64,000 nt of DNA from Salvia splendens (GCF_004379255.2 NC_056036.1:40759576-40823575); one strand, 5' to 3'. Positions 34,564 to 46,303 are shown, numbered from the stretch's first letter. Notes: generated from the letters alone by a model not told the origin. Made by a program: numbers and translations.

Positions 34564-35355
34564 CTACTGTCCAGGGTTGCTGAAGTTAAGCCACCTATCT
34601 GCAAAATCCTCTGGAAGCCGAGTTCGGTTGTTCCGAGCAGATGAAGAATAAGCAGGTCGACGAGATGCTATCCTCGACCCAACGCCTCTTCCCCGAGCCC
34701 GAGAAGTCCTAACACCTCGGCGATGAAGAGTCTCTGCAATAAGCATCTGCTGATCTTGCTCGCTCATAGTCACAACTCCTCGGCGAATTTCAGTCCGTCC
34801 CTGTCTTGACGATTCCGGTTGCTCCTGAGCCCGTTCTCGTCTTGACGTTTCCGGCTGTTCCGGAGTTCGTTGTTGACTGGGAGTAGGATTTTGAACAAGG
34901 GAACCAGAGGTTTGATCTGGAGTGCGAGCATCTGTTGGCACGATATGCCGAAGGAATCTTTCTATGGAGGGGCGCCGAGAAAGAACAATGTTGTACCGAG
35001 AAGCCCAGCGCCGCAATGATTTCACAACTTGTTGGCAAGCCGAGCTCTCCAGCGCATTGTTCCTCCGGAGCACATGATATTCCTCCCACAGTTCGTCAAC
35101 TCGACTCTGAACATCTGATATGGTCACTCCCCCGCGCACACGGATGTAATCCTCGTACGCAGTCCTCTCAGCAATGGTCGTATTCAGCTCGGCCTCCAGA
35201 TCCTTCTTATCGGACTCTAAGTCCTTATTATCGGCCTCCAGCTTCACTAAACGAGCCAGAAGCTCGTCATTCGTCGTCTGATCGGCTATAGCTCTTTTCT
35301 CAGCTTCGTCTAAAGCCGAAGAGTACAGCCGTTTCCAGTGAAGTATCTCCATCTC
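34564..35355 (-). CDS. Antisense ORF of the Tat element, coiled-coil C-terminal part
   Basis: Minus-strand ORF of 262 residues from ATG 35352. It starts MEILHWKRLYSSALDEAEKR, then a Leu/Glu/Asp coiled coil (LEADNKDLESDKKDLEAEL), a middle DELWEEYHVL segment, Gln/Pro/Arg-rich repeats (PEQPETSRRERAQEQ) and an Arg-rich end. It may not be separate. CTCAAG at 35361-35356 is a good acceptor in phase 0, and a GTATGA donor near the end of the upstream ORF (about 35560) would fuse them into one protein of roughly 825 residues. Function unknown; no similarity to gag or pol domains was recognised. Confidence 0.6.
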   Translation of the reverse strand, partial: EMEILHWKRLYSSALDEAEKRAIADQTTNDELLARLVKLEADNKDLESDKKDLEAELNTTIAERTAYEDYIRVRGGVTISDVQSRVDELWEEYHVLRRNNALESSACQQVVKSLRRWASRYNIVLSRRPSIERFLRHIVPTDARTPDQTSGSLVQNPTPSQQRTPEQPETSRRERAQEQPESSRQGRTEIRRGVVTMSEQDQQMLIAETLHRRGVRTSRARGRGVGSRIASRRPAYSSSARNNRTRLPEDFADRWLNFSNPGQ

Positions 35356-35554
35356 CTTGAGTACAAAGCAGCTATATTAGTTCGGCAGCTGTACCGAGCA
35401 GATAGTAAAATACAACAGGAATAAAGGCGAGTACGAAAAGCTATACGAAGACAAGTGTGGAGAATTTTTCATTCACAAGGAAAATTTTTTACACTAGGAG
35501 GGCTTCAAGGCCATTTTACAAGGAAGAAACTAGACTAAGAGAAGGGAGACGAAA

Positions 35555-37417
35555 TCATACTCCGCCAGCTTCGTCTCCGGATCCTCGGTCTGGTTCAGCT
35601 TCTTTCTCCTGAGCTACCTCAGCCTCGGCCTCGCATCCTGCCGGCCTCGCCTCCGCCTCCTGATCGGCTTCCTTCTCCGGATGCCCGGCCCGCTCGACTT
35701 CGGCCTCCAGCTCCAGCGGCTCGGCCTCACCCTCTCCGTTGTAAGTCGAAGCGGGTGAAACGGGTCCCACGGAGGCAAAGATAGCCTCCAGGTTCTCGTC
35801 TCGATCAGCTCGACAACTCCGGACTCGGTCTGCAGAAAGCAGGACCGAGGATGAAGCGAGCTCCTCAAGGAGCGGCAGATTCTGAAGCCGAGCAGCTATC
35901 TCTCGGCTGTACAGAGGCAGCACGACGTCGGCCCCCTGCTCGCCCTTATCGGTAATTAGCCTTACCAGACTACCGACAAAGGCCGAGAACTGGCTGCTCA
36001 AAAAGAGTTTCTCCGTGTAAACACGGAGAGCCTCCCCCTGGGCAGCCACGGCGGCAGCCTCCTTCTGAGCCTCCCGGTGCTTCGTCTGCTCTTGCAGGAT
36101 GATGAGCTGGTTTTTGGCTGACCGAGCTTCATCCTGAGCCGAGATCCTAGCAGCTCGGGCCCTCTCAAATTTGGCCTCAGCCTGTTCGGCCAGACTACGA
36201 GCAAGGTGCAACTCCTTCTGCATCTCCTCGTAGTCGTGGGATGCTTTGGAGAGCTCCACGGAGACGAGCTTGGCTCTCTGAAGATGAACAAGGAAAAAAC
36301 TCAACACAATGGCCATCAAAAAATGTGGAAAAGAAGCCAAGTCAGAAAGCTTACCTCCACAAAATTCGTCGGCCATTGAAAAGGCTCAGGGACGTGGTCC
36401 GGGATGTCTGCAACCACCTCGGAGATGACCAGGTCTTTCCCCGGCACTCTTGGGGACTCATGAAATTTCCCCTTCCCTTTAGCCGAACACTGCTCCGGCT
36501 CTTTCGGATCCGAAGAAGAGGTTTTTTGCCTCTTCGGATTCTTCTCGGCTTCAGACGCCGAGCGAGGGGCTCTCTGCCTCTCCGGCTCCACAAGCTCGGA
36601 GGACTTTCGGATAGCCTTATTCAACATGTACACTGCCAAAAAGCAAGAAAGCAAGGTTAGTTTTCTTCGTTAAAGCAGTAGAGCATAAAGATAAAGAGAA
36701 ATCCTCACCCCCGGCCTCTTCGTCCGAAGACGAGATGTCGAACACGACGTCGCCCTTGACGAGTTCAGACTCCGTGTATTGTTTCCTAACTATGGGAATC
36801 TTGTTGAGCTCGCCATCGAGCTCGTCCAACGGTTCAGGCCGAGGATGACGGATAACGGACTTCGGCCCTCTCCAGGGAAAACTAGGAGCCGCGGTCCTAT
36901 CATAGTAGAAGAAGCGGTTTTGCCACTTCGGCCACTTCGTTTTACAAAAGGCCCTAAAGGGCTGTACAGGGATCAAGTAGAACCAAGACCCCTTCCTCTT
37001 AAATTGAAAGAATTTAAGGATCGCCTTCAAAGACAAATCCCTTCCTAACCTACGGAGTTCGGCAGCGAAGGCCGACAAGTGCCTCCAAGAGTTCGGAGTC
37101 ACCTGGCCTAAAGGAAGCTGAAAAAAATCTAGTAAATCTATAAAGGCAGAAGGGAGGGGGAAACGAAGCCCGCATTCTAAGCAGGCCTCGTACACGGTGG
37201 CGTAACCCTCCGGCGGGGAGTCAGCCCTATGATCACCGTCAGGTACCACCGCCTTCCCCCCGGGAAAAAAGTATTTTTCGGGTAGGGATATCACAGTATC
37301 CTTACTCAAAATACTATGGAAATACTCTACGGTCTTCTCCCCGGACTCTTTCCGGCCAGAAGACCCCTTACCACCTCTCCTACTGCTACCCGACTCCGAA
37401 GAAGAAATAGAAGCCAT
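35555..37417 (-). CDS. Antisense gene of the Tat element, Transposase_28-like, spliced
   Basis: Minus strand, exons 37417-36709, 36632-36355 and 36277-35555. Together 1710 nt, 569 residues, with GT-AG introns of 76 and 77 nt. Exon 1 has a Ser/Gly-rich start (MASISSSESGSSRRGG), then CGLRFPLPSAFIDLLDFFQLPLGQVTPNSWRHL and FFQFKRKGSWFYL. This resembles the plant domain called putative gypsy-type transposon (Transposase_28), known from antisense ORFs of Tat-lineage elements. Exon 2 is charged and Ser/Pro-rich with a basic KNPKRQK stretch. Exon 3 is a long Glu/Ala/Lys coiled coil (HDYEEMQKELHLARSLAEQ) ending in an acidic tail. It is transcribed away from the 3' LTR and starts about 325 bp from it. 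The role is unknown; an intact frame across three exons suggests selection. Confidence 0.75.
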
Positions 37418-37727
37418 TTTTCTTACTTTTTGAAGGTGAAGAAAGTCTGAGGAAGCTCTTGAAAGCGGAAGAAAATTTCTCGAGAAAGAGAGAGTATAGA
37501 AGACGCAACAGCAAAAGTGCTTCAATGATGAAGAAAGGAGGTATTTATCAGATTCGGCTAAGATTTCAAGATCGTCGCACCGTTTCGAATCCCACCTTTT
37601 CAGGATTCAACGGCCTGATTTTACTGTCGCATTTAATGCAAGGCACGTCCCCTGACGTCAGCCTCCCCCTTACCGTTATCCAGAATGCCGAAGTGACTCA
37701 CCTCGCCGAAGTGATTCACTTCGCTTT

Positions 37728-37741
37728 TCGGGGGGGGGTAG
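37728..37741 (+). other. Polypurine tract of the Tat element
   Basis: A run of nine G followed by TAG directly before the 3' LTR (start 37742). It primes plus-strand DNA synthesis in LTR retrotransposons. Confidence 0.8.
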
Positions 37742-38339
37742 TGATGGGGTACGAACTAAACCCTAATGGCAAGCCCAATAACAGTGACGGCCCATCAGCC
37801 CAGAGCCCAAGAAAGAGTATCTGTTCGGCACCAAAGAGTTCGGCACGACCAAAGAGTTCGGACTCAGCCTACAGCTCGGTAAAAGCCGACCAGTCAAGCT
37901 CTCCTCTCAGATCGGCAAGAGCTGATCGGTAAAGTCCAGCAGTTCGGTCTCAGCATTCGACCGAACTAGGAGTTAGTGGACTCATGAAAGGCCTCCACGA
38001 CCTCCGCTATACCCACGATCTATTTAGTGGTACGAAGCAGTTATTGAGCAGTTATTGCTCACCCACGATCTTGTTAGTGGGGCTGCAAACCACGATCTTA
38101 GTTCAATGTATAAATAGAACTTAGATCAGATAGAAAAGGGTTAAGCTCTCTAGAGATAAAATAGCATATAGCAAGTCTGTGTTGTAAGCTGTAATCCCAG
38201 ATCAAGCAATACAATCTTGCCCTCCCTTCTTCCCGTGGACGTAGATTTACTTCAGTAAATCGAACCACGTAAATTCATTGTGTCGTAGTCTTTATTCTCT
38301 ACCAGCATTTACAAACATCAGAAATTCGCGGATCCATCA
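37742..38339 (+). repeat. 3' LTR of the Tat element
   Basis: 598 bp, apparently identical to the 5' LTR by eye, same ends. It is followed by TTGAG, the second copy of the target duplication. Confidence 0.95.
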
Positions 38340-38344
38340 TTGAG

Positions 38345-39162
38345 CATTTTTACTACTCCATATTTCTTTATCTTGCATATGTAATAAGTCAAATTTAATT
38401 AGTACCAGTACTATAATAATATATATTCGTTAATTTTCTTTTTTACTTGTGTGATGAAAATAAATCAAATATATGATTATATAATAATAATCGTCAATTT
38501 TTAATAGTTTATTGTAATTTACATAAATATAGTTATAATACTGTGTAAATTAGTAGTTATCGTTTCGTACTATCGTTTACAATTATATTTGAAGCAAAGA
38601 AATCAAATACTACTATTGTTTTATATTTTCTCACATAGCGACGTCGATTCATTTTTAAAATATTAAAACTTTCATTATTATATGATGTTATTTAAGTTAT
38701 ATTTTTTTTAATTAATGACATTTATAGTGTTAGTTTTATAAAAGTATCATAAATAATGCTTAATCCTATTTTTTGGAGTGGATATTTATTTCATTTTTAC
38801 ATGCACGCCAACCAAAAACAGTCAAATCTTATGTTGGTAAATTTTTTATTTTGTATTTAATGTCAATTCTATATTGTTATTAATAATTCACATTTATAAT
38901 AATATTTGTATTCCAATTTCTCATCAAGTATTTGATTTTGTAGTCAAATTATGCAAGTATATTTTACTTAATTAATGTATATTTTTGCTTTTGTAGGCCA
39001 ATTTCTCCCCATTTCTATGTTTCTCTCTCTCTAGACTTCTCCCCATACTTAAATACACCAACACCTATTTCCGCTTCCTTTTTCTCCTCTCATTTCCCCC
39101 ATTTTCTTTCCCCAACATTTCTATCTCCCTACGGTTACAGATACGCGCTGAGAGGCTTCGCC
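38345..39162. other. AT-rich spacer and VAMP72 promoter region
   Basis: Extremely AT-rich to about 38.95 kb. It then becomes pyrimidine-rich (CTCTCTCTCTAGACTTCTCCCC, TTTCTCCTCTCATTTCCCCC) leading into the VAMP gene. No ORF of note. Confidence 0.6.
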
Positions 39163-39170
39163 TAGGGTTT
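39163..39170 (-). promoter_or_regulatory. Telo-box upstream of VAMP72
   Basis: TAGGGTTT (AAACCCTA on the minus strand), 31-38 bp before the ATG at 39201, probably in the 5' untranslated region. Telo-boxes are common near start sites of plant housekeeping genes. Confidence 0.5.
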
Positions 39171-39200
39171 TTGGGGAGAGTGAGAAAGAGAGGAGCAGCG

Positions 39201-41488
39201 ATGGGGCAGCAGTCGTTGATCTACAGCTTCGTGGCGCGCGGCACCGTGATCCTGACAGAGTACACCGAGTTCACCGGCAACTTCACCGGAATTGCCGCGC
39301 AGTGCCTCCAGAAACTCCCCGCCTCCAACAACAAGTTCACCTACAACTGCGACGGCCACACCTTCAACTACCTCGTCGAGGATGGATTCAGTAATCTCCG
39401 CTTCTCCCGATCTGTTTGTTTGTTCGTGTTTGCCTTCCATTTCTTCCACCGCAGTTATTCCTTTTCAAATATATGTGTCCGATTTCGATTGATGCGTATT
39501 TATTGTTCGGTGATCGATACTTAGATGATTGCAGTGGGCTTTATGATTTTATTTGGTTTATTTTGTTTGAAGAAGTCAGATCTCGGTTGACTGTTGATTT
39601 CTTTTGCTCAATAGATGCTGTAGTAACCGGATGTGTTTACGGATCGGTTTGGAAGTTTAGTGTGATGTTTTACTTTATTTAATTAGCTGAATCTGTAAGA
39701 TTAGTATAAATAAATAGATTGGACGCAGCATCATTTTGCTTTGTTTACTTGATGATTCCTGTAGCTGCGTTTAAGGGGATAGGGTTTACAAAGACTGTTA
39801 ACAGAATGATTCTACAGTATTTGTGTTATTTGATTCCGGAATATTTCCTAATAAAATGTGATCAGTGGTTGTTTGGAACTTCAGCATGAACTGATGTATA
39901 CTGCATTTCTAATGTGTGTTTATCTTTTCTGATTTGCTTGCTATAGTTTAATTTTTTGGTGTTTTTCTGGTCTTCGTTCTTGTAGAATACTGTTAACTTT
40001 TGTATGTTTTGAATCACAGCATACTGTGTCGTGGCTGTTGAATCTATCGGAAGACAGATTCCTATCGCATTTCTTGAGCGAATCAAGGAGGATTTTACTA
40101 AGAAATATGGTGGAGGAAAGGCTGCCACAGCTGTTGCCAACAGCCTGAATAAAGAGTTCGGGTAATTCTTCTCAATACGTCTCATCTTTCATATGCTATA
40201 TAATACCCATAATATTATTTCTCGTAGTGGAGATTAATAATTTTACTTTATAATGCTTAGGCCCAAATTGAAAGAGCAAATGCAGTACTGTGTTGATCAC
40301 CCAGATGAGATCAGTAAACTTGCAAAGGTGAAAGCTCAAGTTACAGAAGTTAAAGGAGTCATGATGGAAAACATTGAAAAGGTAAGCGAATTTGGATGCC
40401 TCTTATTATCACCTTTAGTGTGTGTTTCATATATTGATGTGGTATGAATTTAGGTATTTTGTAATGGTAGTGTGGTTTCAATAAAGATTCTTTTGCCTTT
40501 TCAGGTGCTTGACCGTGGAGAGAAAATTGAGCTCCTTGTTGATAAAACTGAGAATCTTCGCTCCCAGGTTTGTCATTGGATGTTATATTTATGTACTACT
40601 AGTATTTATAAAATGTGAACTTCTCGGATACCCTATTAATTGGTAAAGCATTTTCTCTTTCACATATTTGAAGTTTTTTGGTTAACCGACATAACATAAG
40701 ATTCATAAAATTAGATCCAGATTTACTGTGCTCCTTATACAATGGAAGATCCCTTGTTGACTAGCCATGTTATAATGGCAAGTGCACGGTGTGTTTGATA
40801 CATAGGAAAAGCCAAGAAAAGCCTTGTTTTATTGATTTATTTGTCCAATGTGTGATACATAATAAAAGCCAAGAAAAGCCTTATTATTAATTTCACTTCA
40901 CTATCCTACTAAGTATTTCTCAGTTCGATAATTTGATACAAACATACCCCTAATATATTACTCCACCTGTCCCATTAAAGTTATCCACATTTCCTTTATA
41001 ATTTGTCCCAACAAAGATATCCTCTTTCCATGTTTAGAATAAAATTAGTCTCTACCTCATTATACTCAGATAACTCCACCTAAACTCTTATGCCATTAAA
41101 GAAAGCAGCCATCTTGAATGGGACGGGACGGAGGGAGTATAATAGTTTATTCGTTTGCTTCTTTGTACTTGATGTTGGGTGGGTGCTTGATATTGATTCA
41201 TAGCTCGGGGTACCCAATTAGATGACCTTAATATTTGTAATCCCCAAGTCTTGGTTCATCCTCTGGATTTGCATCGTACGATTAGTGATAATGAGGTGAG
41301 TCGATCTGTGATGTGTTATCGCTTTGTCTGGACAGGCTCAAGATTTTAGGACGCAAGGAACGAAAATGAGGAGAAAGATGTGGCTGCAGAACATGAAGAT
41401 AAAGCTGATAGTTCTTGCCATTATCGTTGCGTTGATCTTAATCATAGTTCTATCGGTGTGCGGTGGATTCAATTGCGGTAGTAAATAA
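39201..41488 (+). CDS. VAMP72: Vesicle-associated membrane protein, VAMP721/722 type (R-SNARE)
   Basis: Five exons: 39201-39390, 40020-40161, 40261-40381, 40505-40567 and 41336-41488. Together 669 nt and 222 residues, with GT-AG introns. Longin domain at about 1-115 ([37 protein letters not shown]). The R-SNARE coiled coil covers about 128-185 with the zero-layer arginine R155 in [14 protein letters not shown]. Basic [14 protein letters not shown] is followed by a C-terminal membrane anchor at about 194-214, and a short luminal tail ends CGSK. It pairs with plasma-membrane Qa SNAREs such as SYP121 and PEN1-type partners in secretion, cell-plate formation and immune exocytosis. Nearly identical to Arabidopsis VAMP721/722 (219 aa). 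Intron 4 hosts two MITE-like insertions. Confidence 0.96.
40788..40950. mobile_element. Candidate small MITE in VAMP72 intron 4
   Basis: GGTGTGTTTGATACATAGGA near 40791 faces GATACAAACATACCCC near 40936-40950, giving loosely complementary ends. Inside is a direct duplication: GATACATA(G/A)(G/T)AAAAGCCAAGAA with AGCCTTGTTTTATT/AGCCTTATTATTAA. No clear target duplication. Confidence 0.4.
40961..41137. mobile_element. Stowaway MITE in VAMP72 intron 4
   Basis: 177 bp. CTCCACCTGTCCCATTAAAG at the left faces GGGACGGGACGGAGGGAG at the right, and TA lies on both sides (40959-40960 and 41138-41139). A typical Stowaway in an intron, unlikely to affect splicing. Confidence 0.8.
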
Positions 41489-42847
41489 GTGCCTGTTTGC
41501 ATATCTAGAGAGAACTGTCCTCTCTCCTTGACAGAAACACCACTGTAATGCTTCTTTGCATTGAGCTTTGTTTCCCCTAAATTTTTTGGTGACATGTTTT
41601 GCCCCTTAGCTCTATTCTGTATTTTTTGTGAGATAATATTTGTTTGTATATTTTGTATGCTGAATTGTCTAAATATATTAGAGGGGTCGTTTGCAACTAT
41701 TCACACTGCAAATAGTTTTATCACAGCAGGACTTTTTATGTCGAAATGAATTGGTTTCCTATTTCATACGAATGCATATTAATTCCGTATTGATTCGTTT
41801 TTTTAGGAAAATCTGAATTTATATTCTTGAAAGAATATAGCGAATGAAAATAACATTTTTATTTGTTCGAGATCCATTAGCTAATTATATTGTAGAATAA
41901 AAACGATTTTAAAGTTATTAGTATAAGGATAAAAAAAAAGAAAAGAGATTAGTACCCTTATATAGAAAATGACAAATTGTTTGTTTTGGAGTACCAATTT
42001 TAATACTACAAAAAATTAGTTTAGTGTTGTTATAATACTACTATTATGGTTTGATAACCTTATGCGGAATTGACTAGATGATTCCTTATACAATGTAATC
42101 ATTCATTATTTTGGGGGATTAAAATGTTCGCATTAGGTCGACTATATTTACAATAAGATCCAAACACGTCTCATTTAAATGTGTTATCCGTCCGTTTAAA
42201 CTCATAATATAAGAATAAATTAAAATTCTAACCATTATCATACTCTAAACAATTTATAAATTCTCAAAACATATTCGAATATTGGATTAGAAGAGTGTTT
42301 CAAACATATTTCAAACAACTTGTGAATTCCCGGAAAAAAAGCAGTTGATTGACGTATCTTATTAGTATTACATAATCTTACAATCATAACTCTAATATAT
42401 ATAGGAGTATACTCGCTCAAGTTCCATGTTATACCCAGATATGTGTTCAAGTTCCATGCCTCAAATGTGGAGAGCCTTAGTTAAATTCTAGGCATGCACT
42501 GTTGCTCTTTGTTATGTTCATAAATCAATTCTCAGTCATTTGGTGGTAAATGGAGCTGCATTGAAGTCCACACCCAGAAATGAAGTTGAATTGTCAATTT
42601 TACCCCTCCCAAATTTATTTCTCCCCAAAATTAGATGTCTCAGTGTGGGTATTTTGGTCACAATGGTTTTTAAACCCCTTTAAAAAATTATTTAAAATTC
42701 GAAATTTATTACTTCAAGAACTATATCTGAAACATTGAACACTTGATACAGATGGTATATATGTGAGCCCTACACGTTCAAAACTCATCCAAATTTATTT
42801 ATTCCCTATCTATACCCCCTATTATTGTTATTTCTCCACAATTCAAA
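41489..42847. other. 3' region of VAMP72 and spacer
   Basis: The 3' untranslated region of the VAMP gene extends to roughly 41.75 kb. The rest is AT-rich with no supported gene. It lies between two convergent genes (VAMP72 plus, Alba minus). Confidence 0.6.
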
Positions 42848-42949
42848 ATTCTCCCTATCTACAGCGTAAATATATTATCTACATACTTTACTTTTATAAT
42901 TCTCCCTATCTACATCGTAAATATATTATCTACATACTTTACTTTTATA
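42848..42949 (+). repeat. 51-bp tandem duplication
   Basis: ATTCTCCCTATCTACA(G/T)CGT and the following 31 bases occur twice, starting at 42848 and 42899, with a single visible difference. A recent local duplication in AT-rich DNA. Confidence 0.85.
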
Positions 42950-42969
42950 AGATATATATATATACTCTA

Positions 42970-43166
42970 CTCCCTCCGTCCCATAAAAGATGTCACACTT
43001 ATGGGACATCACGAGATTTTAGGAGGTTTTGTTTCATGTGTTAAATGGAAAGAGAGAATATAATTTTTATGTTAATGTTAGAGAACTTTTTTCAAAAATG
43101 AAAATGTGACATCTTTTGAAACAAACTAAAAAGGAAAATATGACATCTATTATGAAACGGATGGAG
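42970..43166. mobile_element. Stowaway MITE
   Basis: 197 bp. CTCCCTCCGTCCCATAAAAG at the left and the complement of CTCCATCCGTTTCATAATAG at the right, with TA on both sides (42968-42969 and 43167-43168). The inner subterminal GATGTCACA(C)TT / AAAATGTGACATC pair is characteristic. It sits 290 bp past the Alba stop. Confidence 0.85.
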
Positions 43167-43451
43167 TATTAAAGACAAATATGGCCAATTGTTAGGTAGG
43201 GAGAGAGAGGGTTTGGAGGGAAAATGAGAAACGAAAAAAAAAATTATATAGCGAGTCAGAAATTGGATGCTTGCTGTTGGGCATTTACATAAAAGAAATA
43301 ACACCTGAAAACAAAGCTTACCTTACCCCCTTCATAAACATACTAGGCAAAACAACCATCACCTGCAAACCGGACTTTTCAAACATAGCAACAACTCAAA
43401 CAAAGGCAAGCACTTCTCCATAGCAAGCAAGCAAGGACCAACTACCAACAA

Positions 43452-46104
43452 CTATTCTTGGTTGCCGCCAACCCTCTGAGTCGCACGACCACCCATTCCT
43501 CCACGCCCACGCCCACCATAGCCTCTGCCACCTACACCTCTACCTCTGCCCCTTCCATATCCAGCATCTGTATTAATAAATAGACATGCTCGTCGTTAAC
43601 CTTCATCAAGTGTATATAAACAACCCAGACAATGTCAAATCTATATCACTTTCAAGTATCTATCTTTCTTAAATACAAACTTCAATTACTTTAACACATT
43701 TCCAAAAATGGACTGAATTGTTTTTAGGTTAAAAGAACATACCACGATATCCCCCACCCCAACCTCCACGACTACCACCTCGGCCCCAATTGGAATATCC
43801 GCCAGCATAGCCACCTGAATTAGAATATCCACCAGCATAGCCACCATTATAGCCACCTGAATTAGGATATCCACCATTATAGCCTCCTGAATTAGAATAG
43901 CCACCATTATAGCCATCATTTTCTGCAACGGAAGAAGAAGAATCGTTGATAAGGGAAATGATAATATCATATCCATATATGCACCACACGGAAGATAAAT
44001 TATAAGGTGGTTGATAGTTCAAGAGTGAAGTACCCTGGTAGTTCGAATATCCACCTCTGTGCCAACCTCGCCCCCTCCCTCGACCACGGCCTCTTCCTCG
44101 GCCATTAGTATCTAAAAACCAGAAGTACGCGAAATTAATGTTAGGATATGTAAATGTTTACACCAAGAAATTCAGTTAATTTCCTTACCTCCATTACCAG
44201 CATTGTAAATGGCGTGTGCTTGTCTAGGAGGTTGATTTTGCTGCTGTGGCTGATAGTTGTTGTACTGCTGTTTAGTTTGATCCACGTTACCAGCATTATA
44301 AACTCCAAGTGCTTGTCGAGGAGGTTGATGTTGCTGCTGCTGTGGCTTGTAGTTGTTGTACTTCTGTTTAGTTTGATCCGCATTAGATGGGCCTTGATAC
44401 CTGATCCATGATGATATGTAAGAGACTGGGATAAAGGATTAACAAATAACTGAAATAACATTATCTGAAACCAGAATTAGCTTTACATAAACACAAAGCA
44501 ATACACATTGAAGGAAGAAGGCATCACACATGTTCCTAACTATCAGATTAAAAGGATATCCAACCCGCACATGAAGTATTCCTTGTAAGGGTCCAAAATA
44601 CAGTCCCACAGAAATTACCCGGGAGAGCTCTGGTTAAGCTCTTTAGTCGAGAGAGTAATTGAAATCATGGACACGTGGCGAGTCTGCTCCACACTGTAGA
44701 CATAAGTATATCCATTAGAGACTCCAGTAGCACATATACATACATAATTGATCATAAAAAGAGATAGATAATACAACACAATGTGCATCAGGAGTGACAA
44801 GTTTGAGACAAAGGGAATAAAACTCCAAACTCACATCTGAAGGCCCTCTTCAATGGGTTCAAAGGTATCAGTTATGCTGATTGAGCTGATGGCAGTGTCC
44901 TGATGCAGTTGAGGAACACTTCTCTATATCCAAAGGAAAGTACTGAGTTCTTCACATTGTGCAAGAGAGAGAAAGATAAAAGTATCATAGGAAAGGAAAC
45001 TAAATAGCAACCTTTAAGAATTCTGCAATTGCCACAGTTTTGCTTATTGCCTGACCCATTGCCTTTAAGACAATCTCTGTCACTTGTCTCTCCTGAGAAA
45101 AATATTATTAACATAACAATCATTGGCGGGCAGTTTCAGCAGGATAGGCCAAAACAAAATATCCATAAATAACTTATATAAAGACATGCATGAAAAAAAT
45201 CCTCCTAAAGATGCATGATCTAAAATGAAAAACCATTCCAATACAAAGAAGGACATCAAGCTAAACCCAGGAAATTCGACCACCCTTATCTCTACAGAGT
45301 GATAAGAACACCCTCGAGGAGATACACTTTCTCACATTATTTAAAAAACCCAAAGCAACACTCGGCATCACGTCAAGCAAGACTAATCTAGTCACCTTCT
45401 TCAACACAACTAAACTAGTCACCTCCATCAACACAACTAAACTAGCCACCTCCATCAAAACAACAGAAACAGATACTTGTGAGTATTCAAGTGGATGACC
45501 ACCAAAATACAACAAGACTATGCCCTAACTACCATGGTCCACGAGCAAATTCCATAGTCACATTGATAAATCAGAGTAATAAGTAGTCCAATAAGAAATA
45601 AACGGCCTATAGCTAGTAAATTACTTCACCAAAACCAACAAACATACACATTAGAAGTAATAGCAGCAGAAATGATGAGCGGACACAGAAAAATCACGAT
45701 TCTGTTAAAATATCAACCGCAAAATTTATGTGTTAAACAACATTATTATAAGACGATTCATGTATAAACAAGTAGCATTAACATAGCAATATCTCTTAAA
45801 ATCCTTGTAAGAAATTCGAAATCAGATGAAATGCCACTCGATAACACCCATCAGCAGAAAATAAACGGAAATGGAAGATCCGTAGCAGTGCATAAACGAC
45901 ACCAAAAGAACTCAATCAAACAGAAAATCGCAAAAACATACAGAAAATAGAGAGATGAGTGAGAGCGAAAGGAGGATTAACCTGAAGCAGGGTGGTAGCG
46001 TAGCTGAGGTAGTTACGAACAAGGCCTTGAGACGTGATGCGGATCTCATTCTCGTTAACAGGAGATTCAGGCTTCGGCTTCTCCACCTTTTGGTATCTAT
46101 CCAT
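43452..46104 (-). CDS. ALBA: Alba-domain DNA/RNA-binding protein with RGG and YGG tail
   Basis: Minus strand, eight exons: 46104-45982, 45092-45012, 44923-44835, 44693-44619, 44400-44189, 44111-44034, 43922-43743 and 43567-43452. Together 954 nt, 317 residues, GT-AG introns. The Alba domain spans about 18-120: NEIRITSQGLVRNYLSYATT, then QVTEIVLKAMGQAISKTVAI, and HVSMISITLSTKELN. Next are two repeats of a Gln/Tyr-rich segment (DQTKQKYNNYKPQQQ, DQTKQQYNNYQPQQQ), an RGRGRGRG block, six or more GGYSNSGGYNGGY-type repeats, and a final RGRGRG/GGRGRGGMGGR tail. This matches the long plant Alba class, whose members bind RNA:DNA hybrids or mRNA and enter stress granules. Low-complexity Tyr/Gly repeats suggest phase-separating behaviour, by inference. 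Confidence 0.93.
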
Positions 46105-46113
46105 TTTTCCCTC

Positions 46114-46303
46114 AAACCCTAAAAACCCTAGAGAGAGAAAGACTAAGAGAGAGGAGAAGGAGGGAATTTTTTGGTGTGATATATATTCATAGAATAATAA
46201 TCAGTAATCTAGTGAGGGAGAATCAGAATTTAGCTCTCACATCATGGTCCGTTTTATTGGGCTCTAGGCCCGGTTTTTGAGGGCCCATTCTCCGCATGGG
46301 CTT
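46114..46303 (-). promoter_or_regulatory. Alba promoter: double telo-box and site-II-like motifs
   Basis: Two AAACCCTA copies (46114-46121 and 46123-46130) lie 10-27 bp before the Alba ATG. Farther upstream are GGGCCCA (46281-46287), TTGGGCTC (about 46258) and ATGGGCTT (about 46296), site-II-like. The set is that of plant translation-related genes. Confidence 0.6.

Larger units (their letters stand above)
27369..38339 (+). mobile_element. Ty3/gypsy LTR retrotransposon, Tat lineage, 10.97 kb
   Basis: Complete element with 598-bp LTRs (27369-27966 and 37742-38339) that begin TGATGG and end CCATCA, a 5-bp target duplication TTGAG (27364-27368 and 38340-38344), a PBS next to the 5' LTR and a G-rich polypurine tract before the 3' LTR. 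Order on the plus strand: gag, protease, RT, degenerate RNase H, a second archaeal-type RNase H, integrase. Tandem repeats follow, then a spliced gene on the opposite strand. Dual RNase H plus an antisense ORF before the 3' LTR are recognised traits of the Tat lineage. The LTRs read as identical by eye, implying a recent insertion, yet pol carries a frameshift. Confidence 0.97.

Noticed and set aside
43686..43976. 96-aa minus-strand ORF with MVAILIQ repeats
   Set aside because: Alternative frame of the YGG-repeat exon of the Alba gene; the exon frame is fixed by splice phases.
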